The position numbers were made by a program, and so were the translations under genes. Shown piece after piece: positions 1-7,168 of a stretch of DNA of 45,233 bases. Below the pieces are notes generated by a model, which did no database searches, was not told the origin of the DNA, and saw only the letters and a list, made by a program, of their open reading frames with translations. Origin of the DNA: Treponema sp. (GTDB lineage: Bacteria; Spirochaetota; Spirochaetia; Treponematales; Treponemataceae); contig JAAVAO010000045.1 of the NCBI GenBank assembly GCA_014803985.1, positions 63,680 to 108,912 of the forward strand, written 5' to 3'. Each line of letters opens with the position of its first letter. Positions within the stretch are counted from its first letter, which is position 1.

Positions 1-57
1 GCCCCGCAACGCCCCCATTTTATACGCAAGGTTGAAAAATACAAGTGGCACATGATT
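1..57. repeat. 57-bp direct repeat, copy 1 (left edge of island)
   Basis: These 57 bases recur at 14088-14144 in the same orientation with a single mismatch (position 17, A here and G there). The window cuts into the element, which at the other copy continues leftward into GC-rich hairpins, so the full repeat is probably longer. Both copies lie just downstream of an XRE-family gene on the minus strand. The two copies bracket the restriction-modification island. Confidence 0.85.
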
Positions 58-193
58 CTATTGGAAAATTCGCGCCTTCTATCTGCCACAATACCATTGA
101 AGCAACTGTTCGGGAAACCACTCTGCACTTTAAAAGGTCGCTCTTCGTTCCGTCATTTTTCTGTCACCCTAAAAACGCTCTGCATGCATGTTC
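58..193. other. intergenic, no feature seen
   Basis: This stretch lies between the direct repeat and the stop codon of the XRE gene. I see no supported gene, no clear terminator and no obvious internal repeat in it. Confidence 0.5.
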
Positions 194-469
194 CTACATG
201 AATCGTTCTATTAAATCAATGACAGTATTTTTTGCAGCCTGCCTATCGCTGTCCTGATTCGGAAACAACACAGCAGGATTGATGTTCATTGTATTGCATA
301 GTTTGAGGATTGTTTTTATTGTCGGCGTTCTCCTTCCCGTTTCAATATATGTAATCATGTTTTGTGAAACTCCCGATTCCAACGCTAAATCCATTTGCGA
401 AAACCCTCGCTTCTCACGTTCCTGACGCAACTTTGCGCAAATCTGTTTTTCCTGTTCCTCAATAGTCAT
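194..469 (-). CDS. XRE-family helix-turn-helix transcriptional regulator
   Basis: A 91-residue protein that is almost entirely one XRE/Cro-type DNA-binding domain. The helix-turn-helix reads SQMDLALESGVSQNMITYIE, followed by the typical TGRRTPTIKTILKLC stretch (about residues 28-65). The reading frame stays open for 28 codons upstream, but ATG at 469 starts the family-like sequence MTIEEQEKQI, so I chose it; no strong ribosome-binding site is visible. A three-site repeat directly upstream suggests autoregulation. The gene points away from the lipoprotein gene at 912 and the hsd operon. Its target is unknown; controlling the island is an inference. Confidence 0.85.
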   Translation of the reverse strand: MTIEEQEKQICAKLRQEREKRGFSQMDLALESGVSQNMITYIETGRRTPTIKTILKLCNTMNINPAVLFPNQDSDRQAAKNTVIDLIERFM

Positions 470-485
470 GTGTCTATTTTCTAGT

Positions 486-539
486 AAATATAGTGTGATT
501 TCAAAGTTATATAGTATTGATTTAAAGAAATATAGTGTG
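486..539. promoter_or_regulatory. three ATATAGT sites at exact 21-bp spacing upstream of the XRE gene
   Basis: ATATAGT occurs at 488-494, 509-515 and 530-536, exactly two helical turns apart. The outer two sites extend to the same 12-mer, AAATATAGTGTG (486-497 and 528-539). The array covers 17-70 bases upstream of the XRE start codon on its own strand, where the promoter should be. I read it as an operator array for the XRE protein. The repetition is seen directly; the binding role is inferred. Confidence 0.55.
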
Positions 540-565
540 TAAAATAAATGCAATTCGTTAATAAA

Positions 566-626
566 TCAGACTAGTTTCAGTCTGATGAAGGTAAAAAGCG
601 GCAACTAAAATTGTGTTGCTGTTTTT
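566..626. other. two small hairpins, the second followed by a T run
   Basis: A perfect 7-bp stem is formed by 566-572 (TCAGACT) and 579-585. A weaker stem, GCAAC (601-605) with GTTGC (615-619), is followed by GTTTTT. Neither lies just after an obvious plus-strand gene, so these may be relics of the adjacent repeat region rather than working terminators. Confidence 0.3.
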
Positions 627-629
627 AAT

Positions 630-813
630 GCGAGTTTTGAAAATATAAAAACATTCGCGAAGGCGCAGGGGGAAAGGCAAAATTGCGCTCATTGTGGTCA
701 CTGCAACAGCAGCGAAAAAATCCTCGCCACAATGAGCACGAAATGCGCGAGCGCATGGTTTTGCCTTTTTCACTGAAACGGAAAGAATGTTTTTCTATCG
801 TTTCAAAACTCGC
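630..813. repeat. MITE-like long palindromic element, copy E1
   Basis: The two halves pair in the same order at four places: 630-642 with 801-813 (13 bp perfect), 647-656 with 785-794 (10 bp), 673-682 with 759-768 (10 bp) and 688-697 with 727-736 (10 bp). An internal hairpin ATGCGC-GA-GCGCAT lies at 743-756. A close relative (E2) lies at 25990-26180, with a nearly identical core and analogous ends. There is no coding capacity, so this looks like a non-autonomous, transposon-derived or structural repeat. It sits just upstream of the lipoprotein gene at 912. Confidence 0.75.
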
Positions 814-814
814 T

Positions 815-820
815 TATTAT
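815..820 (+). promoter_or_regulatory. possible -10 box (TATTAT) abutting repeat E1
   Basis: TATTAT begins two bases after the right end of element E1. The -35 position would fall inside the element (around 792-797), where the match is poor. Element E2 has the same arrangement with a perfect TATAAT, so these repeats may donate part of a promoter. This is inference only. Confidence 0.3.
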
Positions 821-911
821 AGTGTCGTTTTTCATTTCATTGCAAAACGGCGTTTTCACAACTCCCGAAACTGAAGATTCGCTCGTTGTTGAAAAAATTA
901 GGAGGTTTTTT

Positions 912-2507
912 ATGATGAAAATGGTGTACACTAAAATGGTGGCAGTTCTCTTGCTTTGCGGGTGTATTTTATTCGGATGTGCAGACAACGGAAGTGGCGG
1001 ATCAAACGATGCAGAACAAACTCCGTTGCCTTCAGGCGGAAATGCAGGTACATCAGAAAAGATTGTTCTTCATGCATATAACTACATAAATGTGTATACA
1101 TGGGGTACAGACAACGAGGCTTTGAATGCTGTTCATTCTCCGTTGTCGAACGAAGGACAGGGATGGTATGGGATTACATTGGATACTGGCTATGCGTGCA
1201 TAATATTTACAAAAGAATATAACTATTGGACAGACCAAACAGACAATCTTGACCGAACATCGGGCGAATGGTGGTACAAGGACGGACAATGGTATTCCAG
1301 CAAACCCAATTCAGAATCAATTCCCAGTGGAAATACAGGAGGAAACAGCGGTGAATCAGGAGGCGGAAGTGATGGCAGTGGAAGCAGTTCTGAAAAAGCA
1401 AGCGGCTTGTATATCGGAATCATCAAATTTGCAGATGATGTTATAGATTTGAATGACGGCAAGTTTGTGCATCTTAATTCAATGTCGGCAAAAGATAATA
1501 TAAAAAATTTGATTGAATATAATTATTATACTGCGGAAGATATGGCAACTCTTATGTATTATGGAGTTCATACGGCTCTTGTCAATCTTAAAAATAATGA
1601 AAGCTCTTTACCAGACGATTTGAAAAACGTGTATATAATCACTTTCACTGACGGTCTTGACAATTCAAGCGCAAGTATGGCGAAAGACCATCCTTTGGAA
1701 AATAATACAGGACTAAGCGGTAAATTTACAACAGATCAATATGCCGAATGGCTTAAAGAGCAACTTCTTACACACAAAGTGAAAGGAAATGACATAGTAT
1801 GCCATTCCATAGGTGTAAAAGGTTCAGACATGAGAGATGAAAACGGCTTTAAAGATGCGCTTAATTATGTGGCTACATCTTCGAATGATGCACATGTATT
1901 GACTGACTTCGATAAGGTGCAATCAACTTTTGAAGAACTTGCAAAAAACCTTACGATAACTACGTATACATATAATTTTGATTTGATTCTTCCTTCAAAT
2001 GCATGGGAATCTGATGTTTGTATGACTTTTGATATTCAGGATTATCAAAATATAGAGAGCGCACAGATTAAATTTTATGGCAAGATAACACCATCCGACG
2101 TTGATGATAAGGAGTACACATTTGAAATTAATGAGTATTCAGGAATAAAACCATCCTCAATGAAAATAATTGGAGGGGAAATTCCATCGACCAAAAATCC
2201 GAAATTGTCTAAATTACAATTTTTGTTTGAGAACATAGGCTGCGAAGAATCTTATGAAAGCTCTTTTATACCTGTATGGTTGTCGAACAGTTTAGCATGG
2301 AGTAAGACAAAGAATGGTAAATGGAACTTAAACTCTGAATATAATCCAGAAGAATCTAATCAGGAAAATACAAGCCGTTCGTCTGCCGTAATTTATTTGG
2401 TCTTGGATAACAGCTTCTCTCTTAGCACTGATATATCCAAAGTGCGGAATGCCGTCCTTAATTTTATCGACACATTGTATGAGAAGTTGCCCAAAAACAC
2501 CGAATAA
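912..2507 (+). CDS. lipoprotein with starch-binding-like module and apparently permuted vWA domain
   Basis: A 531-residue exported lipoprotein; the signal sequence ends in the lipobox ILFGC (Cys about residue 23). AGGAGG at 900-905 fixes the ATG at 912. Residues about 50-130 resemble a CBM25/CBM26 starch-binding module (QTDNLDRTSGEWWYKDGQWY). A Gly/Ser linker follows to about 164. Residues 165-360 look like a vWA domain from strand 2 onward (GLYIGIIKFADD, then TDG at 246-248), but the expected first strand with DxSxS is missing there. A DxSxS motif (DNSFS, D499) followed by one helix forms the extreme C-terminus instead. Between them is a beta-rich segment of unknown type. Known vWA domains bind metal and protein ligands; a role in surface polysaccharide or protein binding is inferred. 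Confidence 0.75.
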   Translation: MMKMVYTKMVAVLLLCGCILFGCADNGSGGSNDAEQTPLPSGGNAGTSEKIVLHAYNYINVYTWGTDNEALNAVHSPLSNEGQGWYGITLDTGYACIIFTKEYNYWTDQTDNLDRTSGEWWYKDGQWYSSKPNSESIPSGNTGGNSGESGGGSDGSGSSSEKASGLYIGIIKFADDVIDLNDGKFVHLNSMSAKDNIKNLIEYNYYTAEDMATLMYYGVHTALVNLKNNESSLPDDLKNVYIITFTDGLDNSSASMAKDHPLENNTGLSGKFTTDQYAEWLKEQLLTHKVKGNDIVCHSIGVKGSDMRDENGFKDALNYVATSSNDAHVLTDFDKVQSTFEELAKNLTITTYTYNFDLILPSNAWESDVCMTFDIQDYQNIESAQIKFYGKITPSDVDDKEYTFEINEYSGIKPSSMKIIGGEIPSTKNPKLSKLQFLFENIGCEESYESSFIPVWLSNSLAWSKTKNGKWNLNSEYNPEESNQENTSRSSAVIYLVLDNSFSLSTDISKVRNAVLNFIDTLYEKLPKNTE

Positions 2508-2542
2508 ACCGCAGTGGTACAATCTAAACCAGTGCAAAGATT

Positions 2543-2572
2543 AAACGCCAGACCACAAATCTGGCGTTTTTT
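2543..2572 (+). terminator. Rho-independent terminator after the vWA lipoprotein
   Basis: A perfect 10-bp stem (2543-2552 with 2560-2569) with a 7-base loop runs into a T tract. It starts 36 bases after the lipoprotein stop codon and so separates that gene from the hsd operon. Confidence 0.85.
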
Positions 2573-2907
2573 GTTCAACTCAAAATTAAAAATATGTCAA
2601 ATCTCTCACCAAAAAGTAGCCCAAGTGTCTTTTATATCTGTATATTTTTCGCCAATGTTCAAGCCATCATCTTGCAGATATGCAACCGTTATACCAATGC
2701 AGGACTAATTGTAAAATAAACATCCTAATTTTTCATCAATAAAATAAGTTTCAACTTTTGAATTGTTGAAAACGCATTCCGCAGCGAAATAAGAAATCGC
2801 AGTAAATGCCAAAATACAGATATGTTCTGCAACAAGAAAAATCCATAAAACTATGCTATAATAATAGCATATCATTGGCATGGACAATAAAAAAGAAAGG
2901 CAAAATT
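2573..2907. other. AT-rich intergenic region upstream of hsdM
   Basis: I see no convincing gene here. The region holds the hsdM promoter element described separately (2853-2870). The hsdM frame stays open upstream to an ATG at 2806, but the residues encoded there do not look like HsdM. Confidence 0.5.
2853..2870 (+). promoter_or_regulatory. -10 box TATAAT inside a palindrome, hsdM promoter
   Basis: A consensus TATAAT lies at 2857-2862, 45 bases before the hsdM start. It is embedded in a perfect inverted repeat ATGCTAT-AATA-ATAGCAT (2853-2859 and 2864-2870). No good -35 hexamer is placed 16-18 bases upstream. A palindrome over a -10 box with a weak -35 suggests a regulated promoter, possibly repressed by one of the XRE proteins, but this is inference. 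Confidence 0.5.
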
Positions 2908-4512
2908 ATGGCAAAGAAAACCGTAGAAAAAGCATTGAACATCGACAACATTTTATTTAACTGTCGGGATATTTTGCGTGCCGCGCGCAATTCCGGCTCT
3001 TTTTTTGAAAAGCGGGATATGATGCTTACGCTCGTGTTTTTGCGCTTCATTGGCGAGAAATACGAGGACGGAATTAAAAATCTTCGGCAGACTTTAATCG
3101 GGCAAGGACTTGACCCGGATGATGAAAATATCAGGACGGCTTTTTTTGATGACGATACTTTTGCAGACGGAACTTACAATTTGCCTGCCGAAGCAAGATG
3201 GACGACAATCATCAACACGCCCGCGCCGGGGCTGAATGTCGCACTTGACACCGCTCTTCACAGCATTGCGACAGGCTCAAAAGATTTGAAAGGCTGTTTT
3301 ATCGAAGGCACATTTACCACCCGCAACCTTGCGCCGAACGACATAAAGAAACTTGTTGATGAAGTAAACAAAATCAGCCACAAAGCATTTGGAGCGGAAA
3401 AAGACCTTATCGGTCGCGTCTATGAATACTTCCTGAAAGAATTTGCAGTGAACGCAACGAAAGAAGAAGGAGAATTCTATACTCCGCACGATGTTGTGCA
3501 ACTGATCGCGACAATGATAGAGCCGTATGACGGCACGCTCTATGACCCCTGCTGCGGTTCGGGCGGTATGTTCATTCAAAGCGCCGCTCTCGTAAAATCC
3601 AAGCAGGGCGACATCAACAGAATCAATATTTACGGGCAGGAAAAGGACGCGGCCACGTATCGCCTTGCAAAAATGAATCTTGCGCTTCGCGGCTTAAGTC
3701 ACAATCTTGGCGAAACGAATGATTCTTCTTTCACGCACGATTTGCACAAGGGATTATATTTCAACTACATTATGGCAAATCCGCCTTTTAATCTGAAAGG
3801 CTGGTATGATGACAATCTGAAAAACGATGCCCGCTGGTCGGACTATCAAGTGCCGCCTGAAAGCAACGCAAACTACGCATGGATTTTGCATATACTCTCC
3901 CACTTGAAAAAGGCTGACGGTGTTGCGGGTTTCCTGCTTGCGAACGGCGCATTGAACGATAGCGACACTTTGGAAATCCGCAAAAAGCTGATTCAGTATG
4001 ACAAGGTTGAAGCCATCATCGTCCTTCCGCGAGAACTTTTCATCACCACCGATATTAGCGTTACCCTTTGGATTCTAAATCAAAACAAAAAGGGCGGCAA
4101 CTATCATGGCAGAACATTGCGCAACCGTGAACATGAAATCCTTTTTATGGACTTGCGCCAGTGGACGGAAAATCCAGTCAAGGGCGAAAACAAAAAGAAA
4201 TTCTGTTTGATTACGATGCAAATTGAACGGGCGGCAGACATTTACCACACATGGCAGAGCAAGGGAACAGACGGAAAAAAATACGAAGTGCCCGAACTTT
4301 ATCGAAGCGTGGGAATTTCAGAAATTGAAAAGAAAGGCTGGACTCTCACGCCGAGCAAATACATCGAGTTTATCGACCACGATTTGGAAATTGACTATGA
4401 AAAGGAAATGACCCGCATTCAGGCAGAAATGAAGGAAATCATGAAAGCCGAAAAGAAATCCCAGCAGATGCTGGAAGACGCATTCAGGGGGATTGGTTAT
4501 GGGATTGAGTAG
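2908..4512 (+). CDS. hsdM: type I restriction-modification DNA methyltransferase subunit HsdM
   Basis: A 534-residue N6-adenine methyltransferase subunit that, with HsdS, modifies the recognition sequence and, with HsdR, forms the restriction complex. An N-terminal helical HsdM_N domain (about residues 10-150) precedes the N6_Mtase domain. The S-adenosylmethionine motif DPCCGSGGMF begins at residue 213 and the catalytic NPPF is at 291-294. I chose ATG at 2908 because the protein then begins MAKKTVEKALNI, as family members do. It is the first gene of a seven-member plus-strand operon. The last 62 bases are duplicated at 5991-6052, and the stop overlaps the next reading frame by 14 bases. Confidence 0.97.
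   Translation: MAKKTVEKALNIDNILFNCRDILRAARNSGSFFEKRDMMLTLVFLRFIGEKYEDGIKNLRQTLIGQGLDPDDENIRTAFFDDDTFADGTYNLPAEARWTTIINTPAPGLNVALDTALHSIATGSKDLKGCFIEGTFTTRNLAPNDIKKLVDEVNKISHKAFGAEKDLIGRVYEYFLKEFAVNATKEEGEFYTPHDVVQLIATMIEPYDGTLYDPCCGSGGMFIQSAALVKSKQGDINRINIYGQEKDAATYRLAKMNLALRGLSHNLGETNDSSFTHDLHKGLYFNYIMANPPFNLKGWYDDNLKNDARWSDYQVPPESNANYAWILHILSHLKKADGVAGFLLANGALNDSDTLEIRKKLIQYDKVEAIIVLPRELFITTDISVTLWILNQNKKGGNYHGRTLRNREHEILFMDLRQWTENPVKGENKKKFCLITMQIERAADIYHTWQSKGTDGKKYEVPELYRSVGISEIEKKGWTLTPSKYIEFIDHDLEIDYEKEMTRIQAEMKEIMKAEKKSQQMLEDAFRGIGYGIE
4451..4512 (+). repeat. hsdM-tail direct repeat, copy A
   Basis: The end of hsdM plus the overlapping start of the next gene matches 5991-6052 with seven mismatches in 62 bases. 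The copy carries the same junction: end of HsdM, ribosome-binding site, and an ATG overlapping the HsdM stop. It marks a past duplication or insertion between hsdM and hsdS. Confidence 0.85.
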
Positions 4513-5875
4513 GAATAATTCAATGAAAGATTCTGAAAGCCAAATGATTGAATATAAGCTCATTCTCAATGACCGTTTTGAGCGGAGTGCAGTTGCCTTT
4601 TTGAATAGCAAGACAGGCGGCTCTCTTTATATTGGCGTAAATGACGCGGGGACTGTCATTGGCGTGAAAGATGCCGATGAAATTCAACTCCAAATTGCGG
4701 ACCGCCTTAAAAACAATATCTGTCCGCCTGTTTTGGGACTTTATGACATAATTCTTCAAGAAGAAAGTGCGCTCACCTATATAAAAGTTAATTTTTCAAG
4801 CGGAAGCGAGAAGCCCTATTACATTAAAAAACACGGCATGACACCCGAAGGCTGTTTTATACGAGTGGGCAGTCAAACGCAAAGCCTTACCGTCCAAATG
4901 ATAGAGAACCTTTTTGCTCGAAGAACACGGAACAATATTCGCGTAATAGAAGCCCCGCGCCAAGACCTAACCTTTAACCAGCTCAAAATTTATTACGAAG
5001 AACACAAAATGCCTCTTAACGATCATTTTGCGGCAAACCTTGAATTTTACACGCCTGAAAAGAAATACAACATTCTTGCCTATCTCTTTTCAGATGAAAA
5101 CGGCATAAGCATAAAAGTCGCAAAGTATAAGGGAAAAGACAAAGTTGATTTGATTGAAAACGAAGAATACGGCTACTGCTCGCTCTTAAAAGCTACCGAC
5201 CGTGTTTTGGACAAACTCCGCATAGAAGACCGCACATTTACCAAAATCACCTCCAAGTACAGGCAGGAAAATCCTCTGTACGACTATATTGCCACCCGCG
5301 AGGCAGTAATAAACGCATTTGTCCACAATGACTATACGGATTTGATGACGCCAGTTTTTGAACTTTTTAGCGACCGCCTGGAAATCACTTCATACGGCGG
5401 ACTGATTGACGGAATGACAAAAGAAGAGCTTACGAGCGGAATTTCCCGTCCCCGCAACAGGGAAATCATGCGCATTTACAAAGACATGGAACTTGTGGAG
5501 CAACTCGGCAGCGGAATGAACCGCATGCTGAAAGTATATACGTCCGACATTTTTAAAATCAGCCCCAATTTTTTTCATGTTGTGCTTTACTTTGTGGAAA
5601 AAAATAGGGAGCCGAATGTTACAGAAACTGTTACAGAAACTGTTACAGAAACTGTTACAGAAACTGTTACAGAAACTGTTACAGAAAGGCAGAAGCAAAT
5701 TCTTTCCCTCATAATAAAAGACAATAAAATAACCACCAGCGAACTTGCGGCAGAACTGGCAGTAACGCGTATGACGATAAGCAGGGAAATCAGCGCGTTG
5801 AAGTCTTTGAAAATCCTTGAGCGCGTTGGCGGCGATAAGGGCGGACACTGGAAAGTGATAAACAAAACGAAATAA
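4499..5875 (+). CDS. AlbA_2 (Schlafen-like) / HATPase_c_4 / winged-helix protein in the hsd operon
   Basis: A 458-residue protein in three parts. Residues about 13-130 form an AlbA_2 domain, with E-Y-K followed by AFLNSKTGGSLYIGVNDAG. Residues about 265-365 match HATPase_c_4 (ATREAVINAFVHNDY, then EQLGSGMNRM). Six VTET-type repeats (374-397) lead to a C-terminal winged helix ending GGHWKV. Such proteins are often annotated as transcriptional regulators or RecG-like ATP-binding proteins, and AlbA_2 proteins occur in defence loci. ATG at 4499 has AGGGGG seven bases upstream and overlaps hsdM by 14 bases; ATG at 4523 is the alternative. The first eight residues correspond to a grafted HsdS start. 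Regulatory or defence accessory role is inferred. Confidence 0.85.
   Translation: MGLSRNNSMKDSESQMIEYKLILNDRFERSAVAFLNSKTGGSLYIGVNDAGTVIGVKDADEIQLQIADRLKNNICPPVLGLYDIILQEESALTYIKVNFSSGSEKPYYIKKHGMTPEGCFIRVGSQTQSLTVQMIENLFARRTRNNIRVIEAPRQDLTFNQLKIYYEEHKMPLNDHFAANLEFYTPEKKYNILAYLFSDENGISIKVAKYKGKDKVDLIENEEYGYCSLLKATDRVLDKLRIEDRTFTKITSKYRQENPLYDYIATREAVINAFVHNDYTDLMTPVFELFSDRLEITSYGGLIDGMTKEELTSGISRPRNREIMRIYKDMELVEQLGSGMNRMLKVYTSDIFKISPNFFHVVLYFVEKNREPNVTETVTETVTETVTETVTETVTERQKQILSLIIKDNKITTSELAAELAVTRMTISREISALKSLKILERVGGDKGGHWKVINKTK
5618..5689 (+). repeat. 12-bp in-frame tandem repeat coding for VTET units
   Basis: GTTACAGAAACT is repeated perfectly at 5618, 5630, 5642, 5654 and 5666. A sixth unit at 5678 differs only in its last two bases. 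The unit is a multiple of three, so slippage would lengthen or shorten the linker before the winged helix without a frameshift. Confidence 0.95.
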
Positions 5876-5887
5876 GAGATGTTGAAA

Positions 5888-6052
5888 ATGAACAAGACGT
5901 ATAAACTTGGCGAATTGATTGAACTCTGCGATGAACGCAATACGGAAGGAAAATATACCGTTGATGATGTAAAAGGAATTTTTAAAGGGGAAAAGAAATC
6001 CCAGCAAATGCTGGAAGAGGCATTTAGGAGGATTGGACATGGGATTGACTAG
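5888..6052 (+). pseudogene. hsdS N-terminal remnant fused to a copied hsdM tail
   Basis: An intact 54-codon frame begins like an HsdS target-recognition domain (MNKTYKLGELIELCDERN, then DDVKGIF). At about 5988 it switches to the HsdM C-terminus (EKKSQQMLEEAFRRIG) and stops. The HsdS sequence breaks off just after the GI that normally leads into the rest of the domain. The frame may still be translated and couples to hsdS, whose start lies 14 bases inside it, copying the native hsdM/hsdS junction. It is best read as a recombination scar. A function as a small peptide cannot be excluded. Confidence 0.75.
5991..6052 (+). repeat. hsdM-tail direct repeat, copy B
   Basis: Second copy of the 62-base hsdM end, immediately upstream of and overlapping the hsdS start. 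Of the two copies, this one keeps the better ribosome-binding site (AGGAGG, 6026-6031). Confidence 0.85.
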
Positions 6053-7166
6053 AATAAAGTTAGGGAAATATATAGAGTTATATTCTCAGAAATGCAATGT
6101 TCCCAATTTGAGCAATGATGAAGTTTCGGGCGTAAATAAGGAAAAAGAATTTTTTGAGCCATCTCCTCAAGTTGGAAGTGACACAAGTAAATACAAAGTT
6201 GTTCCACCCACTTACTTTGCTTGCAATTTAATACACGTAGGACGAGATGTTGTTTTACCAATTGCTTATAATCACTCAAAAAAGAATAAAATAGTAAGTC
6301 CTGCCTATCAGGTGTTTAAGTTTTTGGACAATGAAGAACTTCTTAGTGAGTATTTTTTTCTATACCTAAAATCATCTGAAAAGGATAGATACTTTTGGTT
6401 TAACACAGATAGTTCTGTTCGTGATGGTATGTCATGGGAAGATTTTATTGAAGTTGAAATAGACCTCCCGCCGCTGCCAATCCAGCAAAAGTATGTAGAT
6501 GTCTACAACGCCATGCTCGCAAATCAGCAAAGCTATGAGCGCGGGCTGGAGGATTTGAAACTTGTTTGCGATGCGTATATTGATAAACTGAGAAAAAATC
6601 TTCCACATCAAAAATTGGGAACATATATTTCAATAAGTGATAATAAAAATGATGAATTAGAGTATGGAATTGACAGAGTAAGAGGTATTTCAATTGAAAA
6701 GAAATTTATTGATACAAAAGCAAATATGGAGGGAGTTTCCCTTAAACCATATTCTGTTGTTTATCCAAATCAATTTGCATATGTAACAGTAACTTCAAGA
6801 AATGGAGAAAAAATCTCTCTTGCTCGTAACAATAGTAACGAAGTTTATATCTGTTCCTCCTCTTATACAGTATTTAAGGTTAATGATACCAGAGAATTAT
6901 TGCCAGAATACTTATCGATGTTATTTGAACGTAATGAGTTTAATCGGTATTCTCGTTTTCATTCTTGGGGAAGCGCAAGGGAAACATTTGACTGGGAAGA
7001 AATGTGCGATGTCAAAATTCCAATCCCCGACCTCAAGATACAGCGCGATATAGTAAGTATTTTTGAGGCTTACAATATGCGCAAAGAAATCAACGAAAAG
7101 CTAAAAACACAAATAAAAGATATTTGCCCGATACTAATAAAGGGCAGTTTGAAAGAAGGAGTGTAA
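6039..7166 (+). CDS. hsdS: type I restriction-modification specificity subunit HsdS
   Basis: A 375-residue specificity subunit that chooses the DNA sequence methylated and cut by the HsdM/HsdR complex. It has the usual two-fold plan: target-recognition domain 1 (about 1-140), a central conserved helix (LPPLPIQQKYVDVYNAML, about 141-187), target-recognition domain 2 (about 188-325) and a C-terminal conserved helix (IPDLKIQRDIVSIFEAYN onward). The start at 6039 has AGGAGG seven bases upstream. The two recognition domains are AT-rich, while the central conserved segment is richer in GC. That mosaic is usual where recognition domains are exchanged by recombination. The protein is a little shorter than many HsdS but appears complete. 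Confidence 0.95.
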   Translation: MGLTRIKLGKYIELYSQKCNVPNLSNDEVSGVNKEKEFFEPSPQVGSDTSKYKVVPPTYFACNLIHVGRDVVLPIAYNHSKKNKIVSPAYQVFKFLDNEELLSEYFFLYLKSSEKDRYFWFNTDSSVRDGMSWEDFIEVEIDLPPLPIQQKYVDVYNAMLANQQSYERGLEDLKLVCDAYIDKLRKNLPHQKLGTYISISDNKNDELEYGIDRVRGISIEKKFIDTKANMEGVSLKPYSVVYPNQFAYVTVTSRNGEKISLARNNSNEVYICSSSYTVFKVNDTRELLPEYLSMLFERNEFNRYSRFHSWGSARETFDWEEMCDVKIPIPDLKIQRDIVSIFEAYNMRKEINEKLKTQIKDICPILIKGSLKEGV

Positions 7167-7168
7167 GT

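Noticed and set aside
2806..2907. Upstream ATG start for hsdM
   Set aside because: The extra 34 residues are not HsdM-like and overlap the putative promoter; ATG 2908 gives the expected N-terminus.
5618..5689. Regular short repeats that might be a CRISPR array
   Set aside because: The 12-bp units are directly adjacent without spacers and are in frame inside the AlbA_2 gene, so they are a coding tandem repeat.
5390..6040. Long open frame on the minus strand opposite the AlbA_2 gene
   Set aside because: It overlaps a strongly supported plus-strand gene and the hsdS remnant, has an unlikely Phe/Asn/Ser-rich repeat made by the complement of the VTET units, and shows no domain.
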